Shown here: positions 1-8,733 of the stretch, piece after piece
How positions within the stretch are numbered: the first letter of the stretch is position 1
How the letters are laid out: the number at the start of each line of letters is the position of its first letter
NCBI RefSeq assembly: GCF_039645585.1
Contig: NZ_CP147915.1
Coordinates: 1,984,001 to 2,048,000 of the forward strand
Source of the DNA: Sulfurimonas sp. HSL-1656
GTDB lineage: Bacteria; Campylobacterota; Campylobacteria; Campylobacterales; Sulfurimonadaceae
DNA length: 64,000 nucleotides
Direction: 5' to 3'
The notes under the pieces: generated by a model
What the model was told of the DNA's origin: nothing
What the model saw: only the letters and a program-made list of their open reading frames with translations
The model's database searches: none
Program-made: the position numbers and the translations under genes

Positions 1-1972
1 GACGGCGCATCGTCGCCTCGCAGGCCACGGCGATCTCGCGCTTCAGCGCGTCGGAAGCTTCGAGAATGGCGTGCACATCGACACTCTGCTGTGCCTGCAT
101 CAGCATCGTCACCGTCGGCAGGGAGAGCAGCTGCGCCTTGAACTGCAGGTCAAGAGATTCGTCTTCGAGAATATGGCTGAAGCTCTGCAGGAACTGGGGA
201 CTGACCGCTTCGCCGCGCATCATCGCCTCGAGCGTCGAACGCGCAAAGGACTGGGCCGCTTCGTACCGTACGAACCCGTCGCTGTCATAGCGCATCAGGT
301 TCATGACGTCCGCCTGCGGGTACTCCATAACGACCGGCGCGCCGAAATGACGGTTGAGCGACAGCGCGGGTTCGGAAGCCAGCCCGCCGAAGGTGAAGCT
401 CTCCTCTTCACGGGTCACCAGCAAGATACCGCGTTCGAGCAGCGGCTGTGCCGCGGTGTCGCCCTCAAGCTGCAGCGGGAGCGTTTCGCCGCCGTGCCCC
501 AGCAGCGCCAGGCGCAGCGGCATGCAGTAGGGCTCCTGCTTCCGGCCGTCTACCGCGTCAGGGACGATCTGCTCCAGCTTCAGCGTCAGCCTGCCCGTGG
601 CCGCATCATAGGAGTGCTCCGCGCAGAGCGAGGGGGTGCGCTCCTGGGAGTACCACCGCGCGAACTGCGTGAGGTCTATCGGGCTGTGCTGCTGCATCGC
701 CCAGAGGAAATCCTCCGTCCGCACCGCCTGGCCGTCGAAGGTCTCGAAGTAGAGATCCATGGCCGCGCGCCACGCCTTCTCCCCCAGGATAGTGTTGAGC
801 ATACGGATCACTTCCGAGCCCTTTTCGTAGACCGTCGCCGTATAGAAGTTGTTGATCTCGATGTACTGTTCGGGTTTGATGGGGTGCGCGGTCGGGCCGG
901 CATCTTCGGGGAACTGCCGCTCGCGCAGCATGTCGACATCGCGGATGCGCTGGACCACTTCGGACTGCATGTCGGCACTGAAGCTCTGGTCGCGGAAGAC
1001 GGTAAGCCCCTCTTTGAGGGTCAGCTGGAACCAGTCGCGGCAGGTGATGCGGTTCCCCGTCCAGTTGTGGAAATACTCGTGCGCAATCACGCTCTCGATC
1101 CCCAGGAAGTCGGCATCCGTCGCCGTCTCCTCGTCGGCCAGGACGTAGTGGGAGTTGAAGACGTTGAGCCCCTTGTTCTCCATCGCCCCCATGTTGAAGC
1201 TGTCCACCGCGACGATGTTGTAGACGGAGAGGTCGTAGCTGCGGCCGTAGGTCTCTTCGTCCCAGCGCATCGACGCTTTGAGCGAACGCATGGCGTGGTC
1301 GGCACGGCTTTCGTTGCCTTTGTCGACGTAGATGTTCAGTGCCACCGTGTTCCCCTCCGCCGTCGTAAAGGAGTCACTGATGTGTCCCAGGTCTCCTGCG
1401 ACCAGCGCAAAGAGGTAGGAGGGTTTCGGGAAGGGGTCATGCCAGAGGGCGTAGTGGCGCCCGTCGGGGAAGCTCCCCTCCTCTTCCAGGTTCCCGTTGC
1501 TCAGCAGCACCGGGCAGCCGGCCTGCTCCGCGATCACCTTGACGGTAAAGATGCTCATGTTGTCGGGGCGGTCGATAAAGTAGGTGATGCGGCGGAAACC
1601 GTGCGGCTCGCACTGGGTACAGTAGATGCCGCCGGAGCGGTAGAGCCCCTCGAGGGCCGTATTCTGGTCCGGGTAGATCTTCGTGACGACCTGAACCGTC
1701 GCTTCCGCACCCGGGTCGAAGATCGTCAATGCCTCCGCATCACGCGTATAGGCTTCGTCGGGGATCTTGACGTCATCGACCTTGACGCAGAGCAGTTTGA
1801 GATCATCACCGTCAAGGACCAATGGTACCGGCACGTCGCCGCGGCGCTTGACCGTCATGCGGTTGATGACCAGCGTATGCTCTTCGAAAATCTCGAACGT
1901 CAGCTCTGCCGTCAGGATCTGGTATGCCGGGGCTTCATACTCTTTCAGATAAATCGTTTTGGGTTGGGACAT
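1..1972 (-). CDS. pepN: Aminopeptidase N (M1 family), C-terminus cut by window edge
   Basis: Zinc metallo-aminopeptidase that trims N-terminal residues from peptides in the cytoplasm. Reading the minus strand from the ATG at 1972 gives an open frame of about 657 codons that runs off the left edge. The substrate-recognition motif GAMEN is near residues 262-266. The zinc motif HEYFH is at residues 298-302 and the third ligand Glu is at about 321 (in LKEGLT), so the catalytic set is complete. Family members are about 850-880 residues, so roughly 200 C-terminal residues lie outside the window. The protein starts MSQPKTIYLKEY. The upstream bases (acggaaaaagc) give only a weak ribosome site. It is divergent from the EAL-HDOD gene. 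Family assignment is secure. Confidence 0.95.
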   Translation of the reverse strand, partial: MSQPKTIYLKEYEAPAYQILTAELTFEIFEEHTLVINRMTVKRRGDVPVPLVLDGDDLKLLCVKVDDVKIPDEAYTRDAEALTIFDPGAEATVQVVTKIYPDQNTALEGLYRSGGIYCTQCEPHGFRRITYFIDRPDNMSIFTVKVIAEQAGCPVLLSNGNLEEEGSFPDGRHYALWHDPFPKPSYLFALVAGDLGHISDSFTTAEGNTVALNIYVDKGNESRADHAMRSLKASMRWDEETYGRSYDLSVYNIVAVDSFNMGAMENKGLNVFNSHYVLADEETATDADFLGIESVIAHEYFHNWTGNRITCRDWFQLTLKEGLTVFRDQSFSADMQSEVVQRIRDVDMLRERQFPEDAGPTAHPIKPEQYIEINNFYTATVYEKGSEVIRMLNTILGEKAWRAAMDLYFETFDGQAVRTEDFLWAMQQHSPIDLTQFARWYSQERTPSLCAEHSYDAATGRLTLKLEQIVPDAVDGRKQEPYCMPLRLALLGHGGETLPLQLEGDTAAQPLLERGILLVTREEESFTFGGLASEPALSLNRHFGAPVVMEYPQADVMNLMRYDSDGFVRYEAAQSFARSTLEAMMRGEAVSPQFLQSFSHILEDESLDLQFKAQLLSLPTVTMLMQAQQSVDVHAILEASDALKREIAVACEATMRR

Positions 1973-2109
1973 GCTTTTTCCGTTTCTCGTAAATAGGCTG
2001 TGCAATATTAACGTAGGCAGACCTGAACCCCATTTAAGAACATTAACTTCCATTTTGGGGTAAGATAAGAACACCCACAGGAATAAATAGTGAACGGGAG
2101 TTCTTGAGA

Positions 2110-3318
2110 ATGAAAACGACACACACTTTTGCGCGGCAGCCCATCGTGGATGCAGATAAGAACACCTTCGGCTATGAGTTTTTCTACCGCAACAGCATCG
2201 GTGAGAGCGGGTTTGAGAATGCGCGGGCCGCGACCGCAGCCCTGCTCGTGGCGCTGCTCAACCAGATCGGGCTGCAGAAAGCCGCCGAAAGGCATACCCT
2301 CTTTATCAACATCGATTCGTCGGTCCTCCTGACGGATCTCCTGCTTGCGGTGCCGCCGAAACCCTTTGTCTTCTCTCTCCCCGCCGATGCACAGCTGGGG
2401 ACGCGGGAAGGGGAAGTCCTCAAAAAACTCTATGACCTCGGATACCGTTTCGCCCTTGAAAATGTAGACACGAAACAGGGGATGGGCGGCATTTACGACG
2501 CGCTGCTCCCTTATATCGATTTCATCAAGATCGACGCCAGCGCCACCGACAACGACCTGCTGCCGGCGATCGTCGAACGCTTCAAGGGCAAGCAGCTCAT
2601 TGCCGAGCGCATCGAGATCGACGAGGTCCTCGAGGCCTACAAGGAGAAAGGTTTCCGGTATTTCCAGGGATTCGCCTGCGGCGCCCCAGTTCTCATGGAG
2701 TACAACCGTGTCGACCCGAAGCACATGGGGGTCGTCAAGATCTACAACATGCTCCTCGACGGCACCCCCATGGAACAGATCGCCAAGGAGATGCGCAGCC
2801 ACAACGAGCTCTCGATGCAGCTGCTGCAGTACCTGCACTCCTTCTCGCTCGACAGCCCCTTCCCGAACCGTTCGATGGAAGAGATCATTATCAAGATGGG
2901 TGCCGAGCGGCTCAAGCACTGGCTCTCACTCATCATCTTCGCCAAAAGCGGCCAGGCGATCCGGGAGGACAAAAGCCCTCTTTCCAGCCTGATGGAACAG
3001 CGCATCGACCTGATGCACTGCACCATTACGTGCCTGCAGAGCGAAGACGAGCAGCTCTTTGAACGGGCACGCCTCATGGCCCTGATCTCCCTCATGGAGC
3101 CGGTCCTCGGTGTCCCGCTCAAGGCGGCGCTCAACGGCCTTCCCATCGAAAACAGCATCGAAGACGCCCTTGTACTGCACTCGGGACGCCTTGGGAAAAT
3201 CTTCGGCCTGACGCTGGCCCTGGAAAAAGAGGACAGCGACCTTACACGCCTGCTGATGGACGAGCTGGGGCTGGAACCGGAGGTCCTCCCGACACTCAAA
3301 AACATGATCAAGATGTAA
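2110..3318 (+). CDS. EAL-HDOD (YuxH-type) signalling protein with degenerate EAL
   Basis: A 402-residue cytoplasmic protein with an N-terminal EAL-like domain (about residues 5-200) and a C-terminal HDOD domain (about 205-400). EAL landmarks visible are FARQPIVD, GYEFFYR, FIKIDAS, LIAERIE and the late QGF. The metal-binding DDFG region of active c-di-GMP phosphodiesterases reads ENVDT instead, so hydrolysis is doubtful and a binding or scaffolding role is more likely (inference). The ATG at 2110 is preferred over a TTG two codons earlier because gggag lies 9 bases upstream. The stop codon abuts the ATG of the next gene, implying translational coupling. Related proteins are often linked to motility or surface signalling, but nothing here fixes the partner. 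Confidence 0.85.
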   Translation: MKTTHTFARQPIVDADKNTFGYEFFYRNSIGESGFENARAATAALLVALLNQIGLQKAAERHTLFINIDSSVLLTDLLLAVPPKPFVFSLPADAQLGTREGEVLKKLYDLGYRFALENVDTKQGMGGIYDALLPYIDFIKIDASATDNDLLPAIVERFKGKQLIAERIEIDEVLEAYKEKGFRYFQGFACGAPVLMEYNRVDPKHMGVVKIYNMLLDGTPMEQIAKEMRSHNELSMQLLQYLHSFSLDSPFPNRSMEEIIIKMGAERLKHWLSLIIFAKSGQAIREDKSPLSSLMEQRIDLMHCTITCLQSEDEQLFERARLMALISLMEPVLGVPLKAALNGLPIENSIEDALVLHSGRLGKIFGLTLALEKEDSDLTRLLMDELGLEPEVLPTLKNMIKM

Positions 3319-3810
3319 ATGCGTCTTTTCCTCGCCCAGACGGCGACACTGTTCGACTACACCGGCATCCGGGACGCGTTCGCCCCCTGCATAGAGGGGC
3401 GCTGGCGCCCGGAAGCCTCCCTGCACGCCACGCTGCTCTTCCTGGGTGACCGCTTTCTCCCCGAACAGGTCATCGAAACCGTCCGCGGCTGCGATCTTTC
3501 CCTCTCGAATGCCTATATCAAAGGCATCGACCGATTTGCGCACAACCGTATCCTCTACGCCGAGAGCGATCACCCTACCCTGGTGGAAGGGCATCACCTG
3601 CTGAGCCATGCCTTTGCGATGACGCCCCACCGCCGCTACATTCCCCACGTCACGCTGATGCGCTACAAGAAGATCGACATCGGCTGTTTTGAAAGGGAGA
3701 AGATGAACACAGAAGCGGTGATCGCGGGGAAACTGGAGGGAACGCTGAAGCTGATGCGCAGTACGCTCACCCCCTCAGGCGCCGTTTACGACACCCTCCA
3801 TCAGTTCTGA
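3319..3810 (+). CDS. thpR: RNA 2',3'-cyclic phosphodiesterase (LigT/ThpR family)
   Basis: A 163-residue member of the 2H phosphoesterase superfamily, which opens 2',3'-cyclic phosphates on RNA ends. The two histidine motifs are visible: HATLLFLGD (near residue 35) and HVTLMRYK (near residue 112). The spacing and length (usual 170-190) fit ThpR. The ATG follows the TAA of the EAL-HDOD gene with no gap, so the two are probably co-translated. The 3' end overlaps the 3' end of the convergent pepP by 10 bases. The biological substrate in this lineage is not known to me. Confidence 0.85.
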   Translation: MRLFLAQTATLFDYTGIRDAFAPCIEGRWRPEASLHATLLFLGDRFLPEQVIETVRGCDLSLSNAYIKGIDRFAHNRILYAESDHPTLVEGHHLLSHAFAMTPHRRYIPHVTLMRYKKIDIGCFEREKMNTEAVIAGKLEGTLKLMRSTLTPSGAVYDTLHQF

Positions 3811-5108
3811 GCGCAGCGCGCCTCGATCTCCTCGACCGACTTCGCCACGGCCGCGCTGAGGTTCTCGTGCCCGCTCTCCGTCACGAGGATGTCGTCTTCG
3901 ATCCGGATCCCGATGCCGCGGTACCGTTCCGGCAACGATGTATCCGAAGCCGGGAGGTAGAGCCCCGGCTCGATGGTGAGCACCATCCCGGGGGCCAGGA
4001 CGATCTCATTCCCCTCCCCGTCAAAATAGGGGGCCTGGTCGTGGACATCGATTCCCATCCAGTGGCCGATGCCGTGGGGGAAATACTTTTTATGCGCCTT
4101 CGCCTCGATCAGCGCATCGACCTCCCCTTCCAAAATGCCGAGCTTCACCATCTTTTCACAGAGCATCCATTCGGCGTTTTTCTGCAGTTCGCTTTTGAAA
4201 ACCCCCGGCCCGATCTGGGCGATGACGGCGAGCTGAACGTCAAGGACCGCTTCATAGACCTCCTTCTGGGCCTCGGTGAAACGGCCGTCGACAGGGAAGG
4301 TACGCGTGATATCGGTCGCATAGTGGCGGTATTCGCACCCCGCGTCGATAAGGACAAGCTCCCCCGCGTTAAGCGGCGCATCGTTTTTAATGTAGTGCAG
4401 GGTATTGGCATGGTCCCCGCCGGCGATGATCGTCGTATAGGCGTCGCTGTAGGCGCCGTTCTTGGTAAACATGTACTCATATTCCGCCTGGAGCGCATAC
4501 TCCATCATCCCCGGCGTACAGACCGCCATGGCGTGGTGGTGCGCCGCCGCCGTGATCTCCAGCCCCGCACGGATCGTCGCGATCTCCTCCTCGCTCTTGA
4601 GCAGCCGCATCTGCCGCACCATCTGCGTGAGGTCGATCAGCTGGATCACGGGCCGTTTCGTCTCGCGCTTGTGGCGCAGTTTGTCCGCCGCGTCCCGTGC
4701 CGCTTCGAACCGTGCGTCCGTTCCGAAGATATCACCGTAGAGGCGCGGCAGGTTCTGCATCAGCTCCGGCAGTTTCTCCTCGAACGCCTCGACAGAGAAG
4801 ACCTCGTCGACGTCAAACCGCGCCTTCGCCGCGTCGACGCCGGTACGCTTGCCCGTCCACAGCTCCATCTCCTCGACCTTCGGCTGCACAAAGAGCACAC
4901 TCTTGTAAGTGTCGCTGCCGCGGACCAGCACGAGGGCGGCATTATCCTCTTCGAAACCGGTCAGGTAGAAGAAATCGCTGTTCTGACGGTAGGGGTACTC
5001 CGTGTCGTTGGAACGGGTCTTCAGCGTCGCCGTTCCCAGCACGGCGATCCCCTCTTCCATCTTCGACAACAGGCGGTCCCGCCTCTGTTTATAGGTCATT
5101 TCGTTCAT
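3801..5108 (-). CDS. pepP: Xaa-Pro aminopeptidase (M24B)
   Basis: Removes N-terminal residues preceding proline. It has 435 residues, against 441 for E. coli PepP. An N-terminal AMP_N domain covers about residues 5-130 (TEYPYRQNSDFFYLTGF) and the pita-bread catalytic domain follows. Dimetal ligands are visible: the Asp pair in LIDAG and ATDITRTF, the His in HGIGHWMGIDVHD, and the Glu residues in LTIEPGLYL and GIRIEDDI. The start at 5108 (MNEMTYK) is chosen because a TACAAT box lies exactly 6 bases upstream, suggesting a leaderless message. A TTG at 5144 would add a poorly coding dozen residues, and an internal ATG at 5099 is also possible. It is divergent from serS. Confidence 0.93.
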   Translation of the reverse strand: MNEMTYKQRRDRLLSKMEEGIAVLGTATLKTRSNDTEYPYRQNSDFFYLTGFEEDNAALVLVRGSDTYKSVLFVQPKVEEMELWTGKRTGVDAAKARFDVDEVFSVEAFEEKLPELMQNLPRLYGDIFGTDARFEAARDAADKLRHKRETKRPVIQLIDLTQMVRQMRLLKSEEEIATIRAGLEITAAAHHHAMAVCTPGMMEYALQAEYEYMFTKNGAYSDAYTTIIAGGDHANTLHYIKNDAPLNAGELVLIDAGCEYRHYATDITRTFPVDGRFTEAQKEVYEAVLDVQLAVIAQIGPGVFKSELQKNAEWMLCEKMVKLGILEGEVDALIEAKAHKKYFPHGIGHWMGIDVHDQAPYFDGEGNEIVLAPGMVLTIEPGLYLPASDTSLPERYRGIGIRIEDDILVTESGHENLSAAVAKSVEEIEARCAQN

Positions 5109-5114
5109 GCCGTA

Positions 5115-5120
5115 ATTGTA
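5115..5120 (-). promoter_or_regulatory. -10 box (TACAAT) for pepP
   Basis: On the minus strand TACAAT is followed by 6 bases and then the pepP ATG, so transcription would start at or next to the start codon. A weak -35 (TTGTGC) lies at 5139-5144 with an 18-base spacer. It overlaps the divergent serS promoter. Confidence 0.5.
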
Positions 5121-5131
5121 GCCCGTTTCGC

Positions 5132-5137
5132 TATAAT
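5132..5137 (+). promoter_or_regulatory. -10 box (CGCTATAAT) for serS
   Basis: A perfect TATAAT in the extended context CGCTATAAT, about 75 bases before the serS ATG. The same extended context recurs before waaC, the CPVC protein, rpsO and the DUF721-like gene. The -35 region overlaps the pepP -10. Confidence 0.6.
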
Positions 5138-5211
5138 TGCACAACTTTTACGGCGCAAAAAGCGGGCAGCAGCCCGCTGCCGCCCGGACAATCCACTTAC
5201 CAGGGACCCAG

Positions 5212-6456
5212 ATGATCGACCTCAAACTGCTTCAGAAAGATTTTGAAAACGTCAGTGCCGCACTGATGCGCAAAAAGGTCAGCCCGGAGCTGATCGACGA
5301 ACTCAAAGCGCGCAACGAAGAACTTAAAACGGCAAAGGTCGCCTTCGAAGAGGCCCAGGCAGAGCAGAACCAGATGAGCAAGCTCTTTCCCCAGTATAAA
5401 AAGGAGGGGAAGGATGTCGGCGAGCTGAAAGCGAAGCTTGACGCGAACAAAGCCCGCATCGGCGAACTCCAGGAAGCGCAGCGCGACGCGGAGGCGGCCC
5501 TGGATGCGCTCGCGATGGGGATCCCGAACATGCCGGATGCCGACGTCCCGGACGGTGCGGACGAAAACGACAATGTCGAAATCGCCAAAATCCTCGAACC
5601 GCGCAGCTTCGCCTTCACCCCGAAAGAGCACTGGGAGCTGGCCGAAACCAACGGGTGGATCGATTTCGAACGCGGCGTCAAGGTCGCGCACAGCCGTTTT
5701 GCCGTGATGAACGATATGGGTGCACGCCTGGAACGCGCCCTGATCAACTTCATGCTCGACTTCAACCGCGAACGCGGCTTTACCGAGATGAGCGTGCCCG
5801 AACTCGTCAACAGCCGCGCGCTGGAGGGCACCGGCCAGCTGCCGAAGTTTGAGGAAGACCTCTATAAAACCGAAGGCGAAGACCTCTACCTCGTCCCGAC
5901 GGCCGAGGTGCCGCTGACGAACCTCTTCCAGGACGAGATCATCCCCGAAGAGGCCCTCCCGGTCAAAATGACGGGCCACACGGCCTGTTTCCGCAAGGAG
6001 GCCGGTTCCGCGGGGCGTGACACCCGCGGCATCATCCGCCAGCACCAGTTCCGCAAAGTCGAGCTTGTGAGTATCACCAAGGCCGACGACAGCGACCGCG
6101 TCTTCGACGAGATGGTCGCCTGCGCCTCCGACCTGCTCAAGGCCCTCGAACTCCCCCACCGCCTCGTCACCCTCTGTACCGGCGACCTCGGCTTCGGTGC
6201 CGCGAAGACGATCGACCTCGAAGTGTGGCTGCCGGGGCAGAACACCTACCGCGAGATCAGTTCCGTCTCCAACACCCGCGATTTTCAGGCGCGCCGGGCA
6301 AAGATCCGCTACAAAGAGGGCAAGAAAAACATGCTCGCCCACACCCTCAACGGTTCATCCCTCGCCGTCGGCCGCACGATGGTCGCCATCATGGAGAACT
6401 TCCAGAACGAAGACGGCTCCGTCGAAATCCCCCAGGTCCTGCACAAATACCTCTGA
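5212..6456 (+). CDS. serS: Seryl-tRNA synthetase
   Basis: Class II synthetase charging tRNA-Ser (and tRNA-Sec). It has 414 residues, typical for the family. The N-terminal coiled-coil arm is about residues 25-100 (rich in K/E/A). The catalytic core carries motif 2 ([18 protein letters not shown]) and motif 3 ([13 protein letters not shown]). The start MIDLKLL at 5212 is the family-typical N-terminus and has aggg about 8 bases upstream; the frame is open further upstream but that part is not serS-like. It is followed by a hairpin and the convergent MATE gene. Confidence 0.97.
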   Translation: MIDLKLLQKDFENVSAALMRKKVSPELIDELKARNEELKTAKVAFEEAQAEQNQMSKLFPQYKKEGKDVGELKAKLDANKARIGELQEAQRDAEAALDALAMGIPNMPDADVPDGADENDNVEIAKILEPRSFAFTPKEHWELAETNGWIDFERGVKVAHSRFAVMNDMGARLERALINFMLDFNRERGFTEMSVPELVNSRALEGTGQLPKFEEDLYKTEGEDLYLVPTAEVPLTNLFQDEIIPEEALPVKMTGHTACFRKEAGSAGRDTRGIIRQHQFRKVELVSITKADDSDRVFDEMVACASDLLKALELPHRLVTLCTGDLGFGAAKTIDLEVWLPGQNTYREISSVSNTRDFQARRAKIRYKEGKKNMLAHTLNGSSLAVGRTMVAIMENFQNEDGSVEIPQVLHKYL

Positions 6457-6464
6457 TCCTGAAA

Positions 6465-6483
6465 GGTTCCCGCAACGGGGACC
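6465..6483. terminator. Hairpin between convergent serS and MATE genes
   Basis: GGTTCCCG and CGGGGACC pair over 8 bp with a 3-base loop (one G-T pair). There is no clear T-run on either side, so this is a candidate bidirectional terminator only. Confidence 0.4.
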
Positions 6484-6484
6484 G

Positions 6485-7774
6485 CTAGACCAACTCCTCT
6501 CTTCTGCGTAAAAACATCCAGGTCTGAACCGCGCCCCGGAACAGGAAGAAAAGCATGAAATTAATCCAGAGCGCATAGGTGAAATCCGTTCCCTTCGTCA
6601 GGTAAAAAAGCGCGAGGAAGAGCGCGGTCGAGTAGAGAATCGCGTTGCGCAGCGCTCTTGATGCCGTCATCCCGATGAAGACCCCGTCCCAGATAAAGGC
6701 GGCAAAGCTCAGCAGCGGTATGGCGACAACGTAGGGCATGAAAGGCAGCGTCGCATCGATAATGGGTTGCTGGTCCGTGTAGAGATGCAGGATCGCCTCG
6801 CCGAAGAGGCCGTAAAAGAGCATATACAGCAGGCTGAAACCGACGCCCCAGGCGAAGAGGTAACGGATCACGCGGTGAAAATCCTCCCATGCTCCGGCCC
6901 CGTAATAACGGCCGACGAGCGACTCCGCCGCGTTGGCAAAGCCGTCGAGACTATAGGAGAACCAGACGACGAACTGCAATAGAAGGATCATCACCGTCAG
7001 GGTCTGTTCGCTCTCTTTGGCCGCCTGGGAGTAGAAGAAGGCAAAGACGAAGGTCAGCGCCGTCGTGCGGATGAAGATATCCTTGTTGACGTGCAAGAAG
7101 CGCCCCAGTTCGCTGCGCTGCAGCATCGCCGAAAGGTTATAGGGGTGCAGACGCGCTCTGTACTTCAGCAGAAACGCCAGCGCGAGGAACAGCCCGGCGT
7201 ACTGGGCGATGAGCGTGCCGTACGCCGCCCCCTCTATCCCCCATCCCAGCTCCATGACGAAGTAGTAGCTGAACACGATATTGACGAGGTTGATGCAGAG
7301 GGTGACCGCGAGCGGGATCACGGCATTCTGCATCCCGAAGTACCACCCCGTCAGTGCATAGAGCATCAGGACCGCCGGCGCCGTCCAGATACGCAGCTCG
7401 AAGTAGCGCATCGCCTCTTCCGTGTACCCCGTCCCGACGTTCATCAACGCGAAAGCCGTAGAGGCCAGAGGCCCCCGGAACAGCAGCAGCAGTCCCGCAA
7501 AGAGCAGCGTCACGAGCAGGGCGCGGTAGAGCGTCAGGGAGATACCCCGCGCATCGTGCGCCCCGAAAGCCTGTGCGGTCATGCCCGTCGTCCCCATGCG
7601 CAGGAAATTGAGCGAACCGTAGAGGAAGACGAAGATCATGCTCACCAGCCCCAGTGCGGCCAGTTCGGCACTCCCCTGGTGCCCCATCAGCATCGTATCG
7701 ACCGCCGAGACCAGCGGCACGGAGATATTGCTGACGATATTCGGAATCGCAAGGGCGAAGATCTTTCTATTCAT
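6485..7774 (-). CDS. MATE family efflux transporter (DinF-like)
   Basis: A 429-residue multidrug and toxic compound extrusion protein with about twelve predicted hydrophobic segments. The N-terminus IPNIVSNISVPLVSAVDTMLMGHQG and the segment GTTGMTAQAFGA match the DinF branch of MATE carriers, which exchange Na+ or H+ for organic cations. The substrate cannot be inferred. The ATG at 7774 is preceded on the minus strand by TATAAT (7783-7788) with only 8 bases between and no obvious Shine-Dalgarno, so the transcript leader would be close to zero. It is convergent with serS and divergent from the membrane protein at 8005. Confidence 0.9.
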   Translation of the reverse strand: MNRKIFALAIPNIVSNISVPLVSAVDTMLMGHQGSAELAALGLVSMIFVFLYGSLNFLRMGTTGMTAQAFGAHDARGISLTLYRALLVTLLFAGLLLLFRGPLASTAFALMNVGTGYTEEAMRYFELRIWTAPAVLMLYALTGWYFGMQNAVIPLAVTLCINLVNIVFSYYFVMELGWGIEGAAYGTLIAQYAGLFLALAFLLKYRARLHPYNLSAMLQRSELGRFLHVNKDIFIRTTALTFVFAFFYSQAAKESEQTLTVMILLLQFVVWFSYSLDGFANAAESLVGRYYGAGAWEDFHRVIRYLFAWGVGFSLLYMLFYGLFGEAILHLYTDQQPIIDATLPFMPYVVAIPLLSFAAFIWDGVFIGMTASRALRNAILYSTALFLALFYLTKGTDFTYALWINFMLFFLFRGAVQTWMFLRRREELV

Positions 7775-7782
7775 TGCGGCGC

Positions 7783-7788
7783 ATTATA
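7783..7788 (-). promoter_or_regulatory. -10 box (TATAAT) for the MATE gene
   Basis: TATAAT on the minus strand, 8 bases before the ATG at 7774. It implies a leader of 0-2 bases if it is the true promoter. Confidence 0.5.
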
Positions 7789-8004
7789 GTGTAAATGGTT
7801 CCCATGCGCGATCCTGTGCCCAGAACGCTTATCCATTTTCGCAGATCTCCCCCTCCTTTTCGGGATGCCGGGACGCCCTCTAAGCTCTGAAAAAGCCCTG
7901 TTTCAGGCGTCCTGAATTTTCCGGTTGCAAACGCCGAAAAAAAGAGTATGATTCCGAAAATATCACCGCTCCCGCTCTTTGGGCGGGGGAAAAGCAGGCC
8001 GTGT

Positions 8005-8682
8005 ATGCCAACACGTCACTACCGCAAACTTTTCAGCGAACTCCGGCGCAGCCGCCTGCTCAAACTGCAGGCCGCCGTCCTCTTCGTGACGACCTTCATC
8101 GACTGGGTGCTGATGCCGTTTCTGACGAAACTCGAAGGGACGCACCTGCCCGTTTTCATGATCAGTCTCTATATGCTCCTGGGCGCATCGGACGGTTTCG
8201 TGCAGCCGTTTTTCAAGCACGTCCGGATTCACAACATCTATCTCTCCGTCATCCTCCTCGACCTGCTGCAGATCCTCGTCTACATGCTGGTACAGGTCGA
8301 CATCGTCCTCTTTACCTACGTGATGCTCAGCATCTTCACGCTCCAGGCGATCACCTTTGAGATCTCGCGGGTCCATACAATCGATTTTATGAAGGAGGCG
8401 ATCGACCTCAAAGACTACCTGATGCTGCGCTCCCTGATCATCTCCGCCGCCATTATCGCGGGCAGCCTCAGCTCTATGATCCTCGACGCGCTCGGGATCT
8501 CCCTTGCCGCCATCCTCAGCGGGCTTGCAGTGCTCGGGCTTTTTGCCGTCGTTATCGAATACCGGCTCTACCGCAAATTCAGGAAACTGCTGCAGGAGGG
8601 GGATACCTTCATCGTCAGGCAGACCGGCACCCTCGATAAAAAAGTATCGGTGTTCCACGACGACCCCGAAGCATCTCAGTAA
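8005..8682 (+). CDS. Multi-pass membrane protein of unknown function
   Basis: A 225-residue integral membrane protein with four to six hydrophobic stretches (roughly residues 25-45, 50-75, 80-125, 145-170 and 175-195) and a basic N-terminus (RHYRKLFSELRRSRLLK). The layout resembles half of an MFS carrier, but I recognise no family signature. The start is uncertain. The ATG at 8005 (MPTRHYRK) is chosen; an in-frame ATG at 7948 would add 19 residues (MIPKISPLPLFG...) that do not look like coding sequence. It lies 51 bases upstream of mgtE on the same strand and may be co-transcribed with it. Confidence 0.7.
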   Translation: MPTRHYRKLFSELRRSRLLKLQAAVLFVTTFIDWVLMPFLTKLEGTHLPVFMISLYMLLGASDGFVQPFFKHVRIHNIYLSVILLDLLQILVYMLVQVDIVLFTYVMLSIFTLQAITFEISRVHTIDFMKEAIDLKDYLMLRSLIISAAIIAGSLSSMILDALGISLAAILSGLAVLGLFAVVIEYRLYRKFRKLLQEGDTFIVRQTGTLDKKVSVFHDDPEASQ

Positions 8683-8733
8683 GATTTTTGCGCCGCGCCG
8701 ATAGGCTATAGAAAGAACTCCAAAGGAGAGTGT

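Noticed and set aside
71..1996. Open frame of 641 codons on the plus strand
   Set aside because: Antisense to pepN, which has GAMEN and HEYFH on the minus strand.
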